Assembly (NCBI RefSeq): GCF_000214665.1
Contig: NC_015572.1
Location: 1,302,001-1,366,000, forward strand
Reading direction: 5' to 3'
Length of the DNA stretch: 64,000 nt
Source: Methylomonas methanica MC09
Lineage (GTDB): Bacteria; Pseudomonadota; Gammaproteobacteria; Methylococcales; Methylomonadaceae
The number at the start of each line of letters is the position of its first letter. The stretch's first letter is position 1. Positions 27,704-37,358 of the stretch are shown here, piece by piece. The position numbers and the translations under genes were made by a program. The notes under the pieces are model-generated. The model was not told where the DNA came from and did no database searches. It saw nothing but the letters and a program-made list of their open reading frames with translations.

Positions 27704-28978
27704 TTGCCTTTACAAACTGTCCAGGATTTACTGAAAAAGCATCGGCTGGTGGAAAGTATGGTGCAAAATCAGCCGCTGCCGCGCCGCAAACTGGTCATAT
27801 CGCTGGTGCAAAAACAGCATATGGCCGAGTTGAATACCCTGCTGGAGAAGCTGACACCCTTAGAAATCGGGCAAATTTTATCGGCCGTGAGCCTGGAAGA
27901 TGCCCGGTTGGTGTGGGAGAAAATTGACGAAACACGACAGGACGACGTGCTATGGGAAATTTCCGACACGCTACGCGAGCAACTGGTTGGCGACCGGGAG
28001 CCGCATTGCGGCGAAGGGCAAATGAGTGCCTTCGAGCTCGTGGAAGGCCGTTTATCTAAAGTTTCCATCACCTGCCGCCACGACTTGCTGTCCGTTAATC
28101 CTATCTGGATCGATCTTCTGGCACCTACCAAGGCCCAGCGAACCCTGATCGGCCAGCATTATAATCTGGAGTTGCCGGCCCCGGACGATTTGACGGATCT
28201 GGAAGCCAGCGCCCGGTTTTATGTCGAGCAAAACGAAATCCATATCCATTCCGATTTCCTGCTGGACAGGGAAGGCGAGTCACGCAGCGTGCCGGTAGCG
28301 TTTGTGCTGCGCGGCAATATATTGTTTTCGATCAGAAGCGAAGAATTACCGGTTTTTCGGCTGCAGCGGCTGCGTGCCAGAACCCAGCCGGGGTTTGTCA
28401 CGGACTGCAAAGACATGCTGTTGGATTTGTACGGTGCCGAGGCCGAATATTCCGCCGATTCGCTGGAAGATATCTATACCGAGCTGGAAGCGGTCAGTAA
28501 AAAGGTTTTAAGCCAGAATGTCAGCGATGAGGATGCGGAGCAAATTCTGGCGGCGATTGCCGAAGAGGAGGATCTGAACGGCCGCATTCGCCGCAATATG
28601 TTGGACACGCAGCGGGCGGTATCGTTTTTAGTGCGGCGTAAATTGCTTTCTCCGGCGCAGTTGGACGATGCTCAACAGATTTTACGCGACATTGAATCAT
28701 TGAACAGTCACACCGCGTTTCTATTCGACAAAATCAACTTTTTGATGGATGCCACGGTCGGTTTCATCAATATCAACCAAAACAAAGTTATCAAGATTTT
28801 CTCGGTAGCGTCTGTTGCTATGTTACCGCCCACCTTGATCGCCAGCATTTACGGCATGAACTTCGAATATATGCCGGAATTGGACTGGATGCTGGGTTAT
28901 CCGTTTGCCTTGTCGATGATGGCGTTTTCGATTTTGTTGCCTTATTTGTTTTTCCGCCGCAAGGGTTGGCTCAGGTGA
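27704..28978 (+). CDS. CorA-type magnesium channel with MgtE-like N-terminal domain
   Basis: The C-terminal two helices carry the CorA signature YGMNFEYMPEL near residues 385-395, followed by a basic tail (FFRRKGWLR). Ahead of the CorA cytoplasmic funnel (about 110-350), residues 15-90 look like an MgtE N domain (repeats of short helices, LEKLTPLEIGQILSAVSLEDARLVWEKI). The combination suggests magnesium-gated uptake. TTG at 27704 is preferred, since AGGAG ends six bases before it; the TTG at 27698 directly touches AGGAG and is too close. Confidence 0.85.
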   Translation: MPLQTVQDLLKKHRLVESMVQNQPLPRRKLVISLVQKQHMAELNTLLEKLTPLEIGQILSAVSLEDARLVWEKIDETRQDDVLWEISDTLREQLVGDREPHCGEGQMSAFELVEGRLSKVSITCRHDLLSVNPIWIDLLAPTKAQRTLIGQHYNLELPAPDDLTDLEASARFYVEQNEIHIHSDFLLDREGESRSVPVAFVLRGNILFSIRSEELPVFRLQRLRARTQPGFVTDCKDMLLDLYGAEAEYSADSLEDIYTELEAVSKKVLSQNVSDEDAEQILAAIAEEEDLNGRIRRNMLDTQRAVSFLVRRKLLSPAQLDDAQQILRDIESLNSHTAFLFDKINFLMDATVGFININQNKVIKIFSVASVAMLPPTLIASIYGMNFEYMPELDWMLGYPFALSMMAFSILLPYLFFRRKGWLR

Positions 28979-29055
28979 ACAGCGTCGAAAATAATAACCA
29001 ACTACTTTACTCGGGAATTAAATAAGACTAAAATGGTCCCAATTCTGAGAGGGCC

Positions 29056-29505
29056 ATGTTAAAGCTAAGTAAGTTAACCGATTATGCGACGGTGATATTG
29101 AGTGTGATTGCCAAAGACCCGCATCGTTTGCACGATGCGTTGCATTTGGCCGAAGTCACCGGTATCGCCTTGCCGACCGTCAGCAAGATTTTAAAAATCC
29201 TGGCCAAGGCGGGATTGTTATCGTCCATGCGGGGTGCCAAGGGCGGTTATGCTCTGGCGCGCGAGCCGGAAAAAATCACGGTAGCCATGGTCATCGGTGC
29301 TTTGGAAGGGCCGATCGCCTTGACCGAATGTTCGGTGTCGCATAAAGGCTGCGATCAAGCCAGCGGCTGCCGGATCCAGGGCAACTGGCATCTGATTAAT
29401 CAAAAGATTGCCCATGCATTGGAATCCGTGACCTTGGCCGACATGATCCTGCCTTTCAAGCAGCCGGTGGAAGTCAGTATCCCTCTCAGCCGTTTATACC
29501 GTTAA
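29056..29505 (+). CDS. Rrf2-family SUF operon regulator
   Basis: The 149-residue winged-helix protein is of the Rrf2 family. The recognition helix lies in [20 protein letters not shown] (about residues 36-55). Three cysteines (TECS near 96, KGCDQ near 102, SGCR near 108) are placed to hold an Fe-S cluster, as in IscR/SufR-type sensors. It lies directly before sufB and probably represses or tunes the operon according to cluster supply. The spacing to sufB is only 16 bases. Confidence 0.9.
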   Translation: MLKLSKLTDYATVILSVIAKDPHRLHDALHLAEVTGIALPTVSKILKILAKAGLLSSMRGAKGGYALAREPEKITVAMVIGALEGPIALTECSVSHKGCDQASGCRIQGNWHLINQKIAHALESVTLADMILPFKQPVEVSIPLSRLYR

Positions 29506-29521
29506 TTTATCGAGAGCGCTT

Positions 29522-30970
29522 ATGTCCGCGACCGCACAAGAAATCAATCAGTTGATCAGCAAAGAATACAAGCCGGGTTTTGTTACCGATCTGGAGGTGG
29601 ACACCTTTCCGGCGGGTCTGGACGAGGATGTGATCCGTAAACTGTCGTTGGTGAAAAACGAACCGGAATTCATGCTGGAATATCGCCTGAAAGCTTTTCG
29701 GCATTGGCAGACCATGCCGTCGCCGAACTGGGCGCAGTTAAAGATCGATCCCATCGATTATCAAGCCATCAGCTATTACTCGGCACCCAAATCGAAAAAA
29801 GACGGCCCGAAAAGTCTGGATGAAGTCGATCCGCAATTGCTGGATACCTACAAAAAACTGGGTATCCCACTGGATGAACAGGAGCGTCTGGCCGGTATTG
29901 CAGTGGATGCGGTGTTCGACAGCGTTTCGGTGGCGACCACCTTTAAGGGCAAATTGAAGGAAGCCGGGGTGATTTTCTGCCCTATTTCCGAAGCCTTGCG
30001 CGATTATCCCGAGCTGGTCCGGCAGTACCTGGGTACCGTAGTGCCGCCCGGCGACAACTTCTTCGCCGCCTTGAATTCGGCGGTATTTACCGATGGCTCC
30101 TTCGTCTACATCCCAAAAGGCGTGCGCTGCCCGATGGAATTGTCGACTTATTTCCGCATCAACGCCGCCAACACCGGCCAGTTCGAGCGTACCTTGATCA
30201 TTGCCGACGAAGGCTCGCACGTATCGTATCTGGAAGGCTGTACCGCGCCGATGCGCGACGAAAACCAATTGCATGCGGCGGTGGTGGAACTGGTGGCGCT
30301 GGACAATGCGCAGATCAAATACTCCACGGTGCAAAACTGGTATCCCGGCGACAAGGACGGCAAGGGCGGTATTTACAACTTCGTCACCAAGCGCGCCGAA
30401 TGTCGCGGGCATAAATCCAAAGTGTCCTGGACCCAAGTCGAGACCGGTTCGGCCATTACCTGGAAATACCCCAGCTGCGTGCTGTTGGGCGACGATTCGG
30501 TCGGCGAATTTTATTCGGTTGCACTAACCAACAACCTGCAACAAGCCGATACCGGCACCAAGATGATACACATCGGCAAAAACACCCGTAGCACCATTGT
30601 ATCGAAAGGTATTTCCGCCGGCCGCGCGCAAAACACATATCGCGGTTTGGTGAAAGTGGCCAAATCCGCCAGCAACGCCCGCAACCATACCCAATGCGAT
30701 TCACTGCTGGTCGGCGACAAATGCGGCGCGCATACTTTTCCGTATGTTGAGGTAAAGCAGCCTTCAGCGCAGGTTGAGCACGAGGCCACGACGTCTAAAA
30801 TTAGCGAAGACCAGTTGTTCTTCTGCCAGCAACGCGGCTTGTCCGCCGAAGATGCGGTGTCTATGATTGTGAATGGGTTTTGTAAAGAAGTGTTTAAGGA
30901 ATTGCCGATGGAGTTTGCGGTGGAGGCGCAGGCGTTGTTGGGGATTAGTCTTGAGGGTGCGGTTGGATAA
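29522..30970 (+). CDS. sufB: Fe-S cluster assembly scaffold SufB
   Basis: The 482-residue protein matches SufB along its full length. It has the N-terminal [20 protein letters not shown], the family core [21 protein letters not shown] near residue 200, and the C-terminal beta-helix with [21 protein letters not shown] near 420-440. SufB forms the SufBC2D scaffold where Fe-S clusters are built in the cytoplasm. Its partner sufC is 2 kb away instead of adjacent because of the repeat-flanked segment that follows. Confidence 0.96.
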   Translation: MSATAQEINQLISKEYKPGFVTDLEVDTFPAGLDEDVIRKLSLVKNEPEFMLEYRLKAFRHWQTMPSPNWAQLKIDPIDYQAISYYSAPKSKKDGPKSLDEVDPQLLDTYKKLGIPLDEQERLAGIAVDAVFDSVSVATTFKGKLKEAGVIFCPISEALRDYPELVRQYLGTVVPPGDNFFAALNSAVFTDGSFVYIPKGVRCPMELSTYFRINAANTGQFERTLIIADEGSHVSYLEGCTAPMRDENQLHAAVVELVALDNAQIKYSTVQNWYPGDKDGKGGIYNFVTKRAECRGHKSKVSWTQVETGSAITWKYPSCVLLGDDSVGEFYSVALTNNLQQADTGTKMIHIGKNTRSTIVSKGISAGRAQNTYRGLVKVAKSASNARNHTQCDSLLVGDKCGAHTFPYVEVKQPSAQVEHEATTSKISEDQLFFCQQRGLSAEDAVSMIVNGFCKEVFKELPMEFAVEAQALLGISLEGAVG

Positions 30971-30989
30971 TAAGGTTTAGGTTTGGTAG

Positions 30990-31016
30990 GCCGGAATAAG
31001 CTTTAGCGTTTCCGGC
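30990..31016. repeat. REP-like hairpin after sufB
   Basis: GCCGGAA (30990-30996) and TTCCGGC (31010-31016) form a 7-base stem around a 13-base loop about 20 bases after the sufB stop. There is no T-run after it, so it is a poor intrinsic terminator. It looks like a short dispersed hairpin repeat and is the first of four repeat structures in the gap. Confidence 0.4.
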
Positions 31017-31030
31017 TGATGGTGGGTTGG

Positions 31031-31298
31031 GTGTCGCTGTCGCGACGGGCTGTTTTAAAGTCGGTTCGCGGACCGACGGCCGCGATACTTTCTTTTGCTT
31101 GGCCAAAAGAAAGTATCCAAAGAAAAGGCCACCCCATGCCGCTTTAATCCTGCGCGCCGAAGGCTTTGAACGGGGTTTTCCGAAGGGGCTTCCCAGCCCC
31201 CACGAAAAACACGATGCATCCCTGCATCGCCCCTGCGGGCAAATCCGCTCAAACCCTCCGGTGCTCGGCGCGGCATCAGGGGAGAAAACCCGTCGCGG
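31031..31298 (+). repeat. structured repeat, copy A
   Basis: This is a GC-rich approximately 268-base unit. An inverted copy lies at 32659-32924. Shared blocks include GGGGTTTTCCGAAGGGGC, GATGCATCCCTGCATCGCCC and CCGGTGCTCGGCGCGGCAT. It contains a perfect 14-base stem (31084-31097 with 31104-31117, loop cttggc), a GTCGGT/ACCGAC stem (31060-31065 with 31072-31077) and CGATGCA/TGCATCG. A 92-residue open frame crosses it but is low complexity and not believed. See the covariation finding. Confidence 0.8.
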
Positions 31299-31425
31299 GA
31301 TTTAAAGTGGTTGGATAATTTGACGACGGCAAGAATTTGTAGGATGTGCCGACGAAAGGAGGGGCATCGTTTGATCGATGTGTATCATTTCTAACATATA
31401 TCGCACTCAATTAGGTTAAGCCAAC

Positions 31426-32382
31426 GTGAAAGTGATCTGGTCTTTTTCAATGTTTTTGCTGTTTTTGCTGTTTATGCCAGTTTCATATGCCAAGCCATGG
31501 GACATAACTGAAGAAATGATTCAGGAAATGGTAGAAGCTATGCCGGCATTCGAGCAGCGGGCGACCGCCAAACTTAGTTGTCGAAATCAAGTTAAGTTTA
31601 CTAGGATAGAAAATCAAAAAGGCTTTAATATTGAAATAACTCTTTTAGAGGATGGTTGTATAAAAGACTTGTATCTTAGTCGCGAGTTAATGATCGATGA
31701 ATTTAAGTTGTTAGCACACGTGGGCGAGATGGCTTCGTGGTATCAGCTAGGATTATTTTTTAACTATATATATAAAGATAAGAATAATAAAATACTCGCC
31801 GATTTGAGAATTGATAGGGAGGCTATTTTTGGAGAGCCGATCTCTATTTTTCATGAAGAAGAAAATACATCGAAATTTTTTATCGATGTAGGCGATCAAA
31901 AAATTACTCTAAATTCATTTGGATTGCCAATTTCTGATTTGATTGTTCCTGGGAAGCCCGTAAGTGATAAATATTGTGATATCGAATTCAAACAGGAACG
32001 AAGTTTTTTTGTACGTGATAATGTATCGTTGTCTTTTTCAGTAATACAATTGTCACAGTATTGGCCTGTTGAAGAACAATTACATTGCATTAATATTGGT
32101 GACTTTGATTTAATTTTTTTACATGATTATAAAAATATTAAGGTTCTATACTCGCCCAAAGATAAAGTCGCCTCAAAATCTATAAGCTTGATTTACAAGG
32201 TTGTTTATAAGTCAGAGGAAGGTAATAAGATGCTTTGGGTTGCTTTTTCTGGGCTTTTAGAGAAACGGAAAGCAGTGTATTTTGCATTTGGTGGGCCTGA
32301 AAACGAAAGTACGGAACAACTGATAAAAAATATTATGTCTTCCGTAATTATTAGTAACAAGAGTCACAATAAAGAAAATTAG
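31426..32382 (+). CDS. secreted hypothetical protein between inverted repeats
   Basis: The 318-residue protein starts with a signal peptide (about residues 1-22, ending SYA-KP). The rest is a soluble beta-rich region with paired cysteines (SCRNQ, DGCIKD, KYCDIE, LHCINI), which may form periplasmic disulfides. I do not recognise the family. It is clearly more AT-rich than the suf genes on either side and sits between two inverted repeat copies, so it was probably brought in from elsewhere. GTG start at 31426 with a weak AGG upstream. Confidence 0.7.
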   Translation: MKVIWSFSMFLLFLLFMPVSYAKPWDITEEMIQEMVEAMPAFEQRATAKLSCRNQVKFTRIENQKGFNIEITLLEDGCIKDLYLSRELMIDEFKLLAHVGEMASWYQLGLFFNYIYKDKNNKILADLRIDREAIFGEPISIFHEEENTSKFFIDVGDQKITLNSFGLPISDLIVPGKPVSDKYCDIEFKQERSFFVRDNVSLSFSVIQLSQYWPVEEQLHCINIGDFDLIFLHDYKNIKVLYSPKDKVASKSISLIYKVVYKSEEGNKMLWVAFSGLLEKRKAVYFAFGGPENESTEQLIKNIMSSVIISNKSHNKEN

Positions 32383-32464
32383 CCCGGTTGGTGGGTGTAA
32401 TTTAATTTCTAGCCGCGATTTTGAAAGAACAAATTTGATTTAGAAATTTAATTCGATAGCCCGC

Positions 32465-32579
32465 GTAGGTCCGATTAGCGAAGCGTAATCGGACGAATGA
32501 ATTGAATTAATAGAATCTCTATTTCCGAAGTTTGGAATGCTTAACATCCATCCGATTACGCTTCGCTAATCGGACCTAC
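32465..32579. repeat. REPIN-like inverted doublet
   Basis: A 29-base sequence beginning GTAGGTCCGATTAGCGAAG (32465-32493) returns as its perfect reverse complement at 32551-32579, with 57 bases between. Each arm is itself hairpin-prone (CGATTA...TAATCG). Two inverted REP units with a short spacer are the form of a REPIN, which needs a RAYT transposase acting from elsewhere; none is in the window. Confidence 0.75.
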
Positions 32580-32658
32580 ATTTTTAGTTTAGTAGGGTGG
32601 GCACGATTTAGTGCCCACGCGGTATGAAAGCCAACGGTGGGCAAATTTGCCCATTCTA

Positions 32659-32924
32659 CACGGGATGGTTTTTCTCCCGTTATGCCGCGCCGAGCACCGG
32701 AGGGTTTGAGCGGAATAGCCCGTAGGGGCGATGCAGGGATGCATCGCGTTTTCCGCAGGGGCTGGGAGCCCCTTCGGAAAACCCCGGTCAAACCCGAGGA
32801 ACGCAGGATAAACGCGGCATCTGGGTGTCGTTTCTTTTGGTTTCTTTTCTTTGGACAAGCAAAGAAAAGAAACTCGGCTGTCGGGCCGAGACCCGACTTT
32901 AAAACAACGTCGCGTTAGCGACAC
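32659..32924 (-). repeat. structured repeat, copy B (inverted)
   Basis: This is the second copy of the unit at 31031-31298, in opposite orientation and of nearly equal length. Its large stem is GTTTCTTTTCTTTG (32840-32853) with CAAAGAAAAGAAAC (32860-32873). Its small stem is GTCGGG (32880-32885) with CCCGAC (32892-32897). Both stems are perfect although the bases differ from copy A. A further short TGGGT/ACCCA hairpin follows at about 32942-32964, before sufC. Confidence 0.8.
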
Positions 32925-32996
32925 TAATAAAGATTTAATGCTGGGTTTCGCGTTGCTCTACCCAGCCTACATTTTAAAACTTAGGTGACTAAACGT

Positions 32997-33746
32997 ATGC
33001 TCAGCATAAAAAATCTCCACGTATCCATTAATGACAAACCCATCCTCAAAGGCCTGACCCTGGACATCAATCCAGGCGAAGTCCACGCCATCATGGGCCC
33101 CAACGGCGCAGGCAAAAGCACCTTGTCGCACGTGCTTTCCGGCAAGGCCGGTTACACCGTTACCGAAGGCAGCGTTAGCTATCAAGGCAAAGACTTGCTG
33201 GAACTGGCACCGGAAATCCGTGCAAGAGAAGGGGTGTTTCTGGCGTTTCAATACCCGGTGGAAATTCCCGGGGTCAGCAATATCTATCTGCTGAAAGCCG
33301 CGCTGAATGCGATGCGGAAGTATCACGGTCTGCCGGAAGTGGATGCCATGGATTTTCTGAGCTTGGTTAAAGATAAGGTCAAATTGCTGCAGATGGACGA
33401 AAAATTCTTGTACCGCGCCGTCAATGAAGGTTTTTCCGGCGGTGAAAAGAAGCGTAACGAGATTCTGCAGGCGGCGGTGTTGGAACCGAAGTTATGCATC
33501 TTGGATGAAACCGATTCCGGCCTGGATATCGACGCCTTGCGCATCGTCGCCGAGGGTGTGAACTCCCTGCGTTCGCCGGAACGTTCGTTTTTGATGATTA
33601 CTCATTACCAGCGTTTGCTGGATTACATCAAACCGGATGTGGTGCACGTGCTGGCGGAAGGCCGTATCGTCAAATCCGGCGGCCCGGAGCTGGCGCTGGA
33701 ATTGGAAGAAAAAGGATACAGCTGGCTGGAAGGGCAGGCGGCATGA
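32997..33746 (+). CDS. sufC: Fe-S assembly ATPase SufC
   Basis: This is an ABC-type ATPase of 249 residues with Walker [10 protein letters not shown] near residue 34, the Q-loop region [11 protein letters not shown], the signature FSGGEKKR near residue 145 and Walker [13 protein letters not shown] near residue 165. It drives conformational change of SufBD during cluster assembly. ATG at 32997 is preferred to GTG at 32985, because AGGTGA (32983-32988) stands at proper distance from the ATG and overlaps the GTG. Its stop overlaps sufD. Confidence 0.95.
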   Translation: MLSIKNLHVSINDKPILKGLTLDINPGEVHAIMGPNGAGKSTLSHVLSGKAGYTVTEGSVSYQGKDLLELAPEIRAREGVFLAFQYPVEIPGVSNIYLLKAALNAMRKYHGLPEVDAMDFLSLVKDKVKLLQMDEKFLYRAVNEGFSGGEKKRNEILQAAVLEPKLCILDETDSGLDIDALRIVAEGVNSLRSPERSFLMITHYQRLLDYIKPDVVHVLAEGRIVKSGGPELALELEEKGYSWLEGQAA

Positions 33747-35047
33747 TGGCGGCGGAACAATCGGCTTATGCCTATCTGGCAGCGTATCCCGCTATTGCAG
33801 CCCAGCTGCCGGGCGGCGATTTGCCTTGGTTGCAGCAGTTTCGCAGCGAAGGTTTAAAAGCGTTCGAAACCCACGGCTTTCCGAACCCGCGCGACGAAGA
33901 ATGGCGCTATACCAATCTGGCGGTTTTAAATAAAACCTTGTTCGCCCCCAGCGACAATCAGGATGTCGATGCCGATTGGCTGGCAGCGTATCGGTTGGAA
34001 AATGCCTGGAGCGTGGTGCTGGTTAACGGCCGGTTTTCGGCAGCCTTGTCGCGTCTGTCCGGCTTGCCCGCCGCAGTTTCGGTGCAAAGCGTTAGCACCG
34101 CGTTACGCAACAATCCCTCGGTTTTGGAAACACGTTTGGGTAAAGCGGTCGGTAACGACGAACATAGCCTGGTGGCGTTTAACAGCGCCTGGTTTGCCGA
34201 CGGCGTGGTGATTGAAATCGCCGCCAACCAGCGCTTGGCTAAACCGCTGCAGATAGTGCATGTGGTGACATCGCCGGATGCTTTGGCAGCATCCCGGAAT
34301 CTGTTTGTGCTTGAACAAGGCGCGGAAGCGGAAATTGTCGAAACTTATATCGGCAGCGCGGCCAGTTATTTTTCCGCGGCTGTGAACGAATGCTTTTTGG
34401 AACAGAATGCCGGTTTGACGCTGTCTAAAATGCAAGTTGAAGCGGACAAAGCCTGCCATTTCGGCGGTACCTACGTCAAACAGGCGCACCATAGCCGGCT
34501 GCTGCATCACAATTTCGCCTTTGGCGGCCTGCTGGCGCGCACCGATATTCACAGCGATTTGGATCTGGCGTCGGAATGCCGGGTGAACGGTTTATATTTG
34601 GGTGCTAACCGGCAACATATCGATAACCACACCCGTATCAACCACCTCAAACCACAAGGGATCAGCCGCGAGTTTTACAAAGGCGTGCTGGATAACCGGG
34701 CGCGTGGTGTGTTTCAGGGGCGGGTGATCGTAGTCGAAGATGCGCAGCAGACCGATTCGGAAATGAATAACCGCAATCTGTTGCTGTCCGCCGATGCGGA
34801 AGTGGATACCAAACCGCAGCTGGAAATTTATGCCGACGACGTAAAATGTTCGCACGGCGTAACGGTTGGCCAGTTGGAAGACAAGTCGGTGTTTTATTTG
34901 CAATCGCGCGGCGTGGATGAAGAGTCGGCCAGAAATATCCTGACATTCGCATTCGCCAATGAAATGGTCGATAAGGTGGAAAACCCCGAGCTGAAAAGCG
35001 TATTGCTGGAACAGTTATTGGCGCGGTTTCCGGCCATGAGCTTATAA
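33743..35047 (+). CDS. sufD: Fe-S assembly protein SufD
   Basis: The 434-residue partner of SufB starts in an ATGA overlap with sufC. The N-terminal helical part contains the conserved [12 protein letters not shown] (from about residue 47), and the C-terminal beta-helix has [14 protein letters not shown] near residues 366-379, with the Cys-Ser-His of the family and [18 protein letters not shown] near the end. It completes the SufBC2D complex. Its stop slightly overlaps the end of the opposing Uma2 gene. Confidence 0.94.
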   Translation: MMAAEQSAYAYLAAYPAIAAQLPGGDLPWLQQFRSEGLKAFETHGFPNPRDEEWRYTNLAVLNKTLFAPSDNQDVDADWLAAYRLENAWSVVLVNGRFSAALSRLSGLPAAVSVQSVSTALRNNPSVLETRLGKAVGNDEHSLVAFNSAWFADGVVIEIAANQRLAKPLQIVHVVTSPDALAASRNLFVLEQGAEAEIVETYIGSAASYFSAAVNECFLEQNAGLTLSKMQVEADKACHFGGTYVKQAHHSRLLHHNFAFGGLLARTDIHSDLDLASECRVNGLYLGANRQHIDNHTRINHLKPQGISREFYKGVLDNRARGVFQGRVIVVEDAQQTDSEMNNRNLLLSADAEVDTKPQLEIYADDVKCSHGVTVGQLEDKSVFYLQSRGVDEESARNILTFAFANEMVDKVENPELKSVLLEQLLARFPAMSL

Positions 35048-35614
35048 AATAGCCGCAACCTCGATGCGAACCTCCGGCAGCGCGACTAAATTCAGGCTGT
35101 CCGATTTGCCGAGTACGATTTTTTGCAGGTAATCGCCGTCTTGCGGCTGCCGGCAGACTTCCAGGCAGTTGTCGATCAGATTGACGATCCAGTACTCCGG
35201 GATGTTGTGGTTGGCGTAGAGGCGCAGTTTTTGCGTACGATCGAAGCGTAGTGTACTGTCCGAGACCTCGACCAGCAACAAAACGTCAGCAGCGGACGGG
35301 TGGCGGGTGGTGTAAAAATTCGGCTCCGGACGCAGCAGTAGGAAGTCTGGTTCCGGTTCGGAAAGTTCGTTGAGTTGAATCGGGTTTTGCGCATTGATGA
35401 TGGCCCGAGCTTGTATAAGAGGCGCAAGCGCATGAATTAAGCGGGCTACATGCCCTGCATGATTAAATCCTATTGGTGCCATGTGTAATATCTCTCCTTC
35501 GATGAGTTCCATGCGACTGTCGGGCGGAAAAATCCCGGCTTCGCCCATGCGGCGCCACTCGGCGATGTCCGTGAGATGTTTTTGCGGAAAGACGGCAACC
35601 ATTTTTGTATCCAA
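35042..35614 (-). CDS. Uma2-family putative restriction endonuclease-like protein
   Basis: The 190-residue protein is of the Uma2/DUF820 family with a PD-(D/E)xK nuclease-like core: an early Glu pair in RMELIEGEIL near residue 35, EPEPDFLLL near residue 90, LLLVEVSDST near residue 112 and QKLRLYANHNIPEYWIVNL near residues 128-146. The family is abundant in some genomes, but its role is unsettled. It is antiparallel inside the suf locus, overlapping the sufD end by six bases. The start could also be ATG at 35602. Confidence 0.82.
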   Translation of the reverse strand: MDTKMVAVFPQKHLTDIAEWRRMGEAGIFPPDSRMELIEGEILHMAPIGFNHAGHVARLIHALAPLIQARAIINAQNPIQLNELSEPEPDFLLLRPEPNFYTTRHPSAADVLLLVEVSDSTLRFDRTQKLRLYANHNIPEYWIVNLIDNCLEVCRQPQDGDYLQKIVLGKSDSLNLVALPEVRIEVAAIL

Positions 35615-35677
35615 AACAATTATTTGAATTTGATTTTAATGTGCTGTTGGCACAAAGGCAACCAAGCTATTTAGACC

Positions 35678-36901
35678 ATGATTAACTACCCCATCGAACA
35701 AATTCGCGCCGATTTTCCAATTCTCGGCGAAACGGTCCGCAATAAACCGCTGGTTTATCTGGACAACGCCGCTAGTTGCCAAAAGCCGCAAGCGGTCATC
35801 GACAGCATCGTGCATACCTACAGCCATGAATACGCCAATATCCACCGGGGTGTACATACTTTAAGCGTCAAGGCTACCGACCGTTTCGAAGCGGCGCGGG
35901 AAAAAGTCCGGGGCTTCATTAATGCCGGTAACGCCAAGGAGATTATCTTTGTGCGGGGGGCGACCGAGGCGATCAATCTGATTGCGCAAAGTTACGGTAA
36001 ATCCCAACTATGCGCTGGCGACGAAATTGTGATTAGCGCCATGGAGCATCACGCCAATATCGTGCCTTGGCAGATGTTGTGTCAGCAAATCGGCAGCGTG
36101 TTGAAAGTGGCACCGATGAACCAAAAGGGCGAGCTGATTTTCGAGGAATTCGAAAACTTGCTGGGCGAGAAAACCAAGCTTGTCGCCATTGCGCATATGT
36201 CCAACGCCTTGGGCACCATCAATCCGGTGGAAAAAATCATCGCCGCCGCGCATGCCAAAAATATCCCGGTATTACTGGACGGCGCGCAAGCCATACCGCA
36301 TATGCCGGTCGATGTGCAGGCCCTGGATTGCGATTTTTATGTGTTCTCCGGGCACAAGTTGTACGGGCCTTCCGGCACCGGCGTGTTGTACGGCAAGCAG
36401 GCTTTGCTGGAAGCCATGCCGCCGTATCAAGGCGGTGGCGACATGATCCGTACCGTAACCTTCGAAAAAACCACCTATGCCGGCCTACCGCACAAATTCG
36501 AAGCCGGCACCCCGGCGATTGCCGAAATCATCGGTCTGGGCGCGGCCATCGATTATGTGACCGCAATCGGTATGGATGCCATCGCTGCTTACGAAGCCGA
36601 ATTGTTAGCCTATGCCACCGAACATGCCGAGCAAATCAAAGGTATGAACATTGTCGGGCAGGCAGCAGAGAAAGGCGGTATTTTGTCGTTTACTCTGGAT
36701 CACATTCATCCGCACGATATCGGCACCATGCTGGACAGCGTGGGTGTCGCCGTCAGGGCCGGGCATCATTGCGCGATGCCGGTGATGGATTTTTACGGGG
36801 TACCGGCTACAGCGCGGGCTTCGTTTGCCATGTACAATACCCGCGAAGAAATTGATATTTTGATGCAAGGCATCAAATCCTTAATAGAGGTGTTTGGCTA
36901 A
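35678..36901 (+). CDS. sufS: cysteine desulfurase SufS
   Basis: This is a group II PLP cysteine desulfurase of 407 residues. The Schiff-base lysine is K227 in FSGHKLYGPSG, and the catalytic cysteine is C365 in RAGHHCAMPVM. It takes sulfur from cysteine and passes it to the SufU protein encoded next. The stop shares one base with the sufU start, so translation is coupled. Confidence 0.95.
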   Translation: MINYPIEQIRADFPILGETVRNKPLVYLDNAASCQKPQAVIDSIVHTYSHEYANIHRGVHTLSVKATDRFEAAREKVRGFINAGNAKEIIFVRGATEAINLIAQSYGKSQLCAGDEIVISAMEHHANIVPWQMLCQQIGSVLKVAPMNQKGELIFEEFENLLGEKTKLVAIAHMSNALGTINPVEKIIAAAHAKNIPVLLDGAQAIPHMPVDVQALDCDFYVFSGHKLYGPSGTGVLYGKQALLEAMPPYQGGGDMIRTVTFEKTTYAGLPHKFEAGTPAIAEIIGLGAAIDYVTAIGMDAIAAYEAELLAYATEHAEQIKGMNIVGQAAEKGGILSFTLDHIHPHDIGTMLDSVGVAVRAGHHCAMPVMDFYGVPATARASFAMYNTREEIDILMQGIKSLIEVFG

Positions 36902-37353
36902 TGTTTGAAGATTTACGCGATCTATACCAAGAGGTCATATTCGACCACAACCGTAATCCCCGCAATTTTCGGGTGATGGAGAACGCCAATCGCCGAGTGG
37001 ATGGTTTTAATCCGTTGTGCGGCGACAAGCTGACCTTGTTCTTGAAAATCGACGACCACGTGATCAGCGATGCCAGCTTTCAAGGCTCGGGTTGCGCAAT
37101 TTCTACGGCGTCGGTTTCCTTGATGACCGAAATCGTCAAAGGCAAAACCGAGGAAGAAGCCGAGACATTGTTCAAGCAATTTCACGAAATGACCACCGGT
37201 AAGTCGGAAGAAGTGAATCTGGAAGCCGTGGGAAAACTGGCCGTATTGGCTGGTGTGCGCGAATATCCCGCCCGGGTGAAATGCGCCACATTGGCTTGGC
37301 ATACCTTGGATGCGGCTTTAAAAAATCAGCAAGAAGCGGTTTCTACAGAGTAA
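36901..37353 (+). CDS. sufU: SufU-type Fe-S assembly protein
   Basis: The 150-residue NifU/IscU-fold protein has three conserved cysteines: NPLCGDKL near residue 40, GSGCAISTAS near residue 66 and RVKCATLAWHT near residue 128. It has the insertion between the second and third Cys typical of SufU, which serves SufS as sulfur acceptor. It replaces the SufE seen in enterobacteria; no sufE is in this locus. Confidence 0.93.
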   Translation: MFEDLRDLYQEVIFDHNRNPRNFRVMENANRRVDGFNPLCGDKLTLFLKIDDHVISDASFQGSGCAISTASVSLMTEIVKGKTEEEAETLFKQFHEMTTGKSEEVNLEAVGKLAVLAGVREYPARVKCATLAWHTLDAALKNQQEAVSTE

Positions 37354-37358
37354 ATAGA

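Noticed and set aside
31027..31305. 92-residue open frame across repeat copy A, and similar frames across copy B (32576-32924)
   Set aside because: They arise from the GC-rich repeat; the two copies do not preserve the same reading frame, while the hairpins are preserved.
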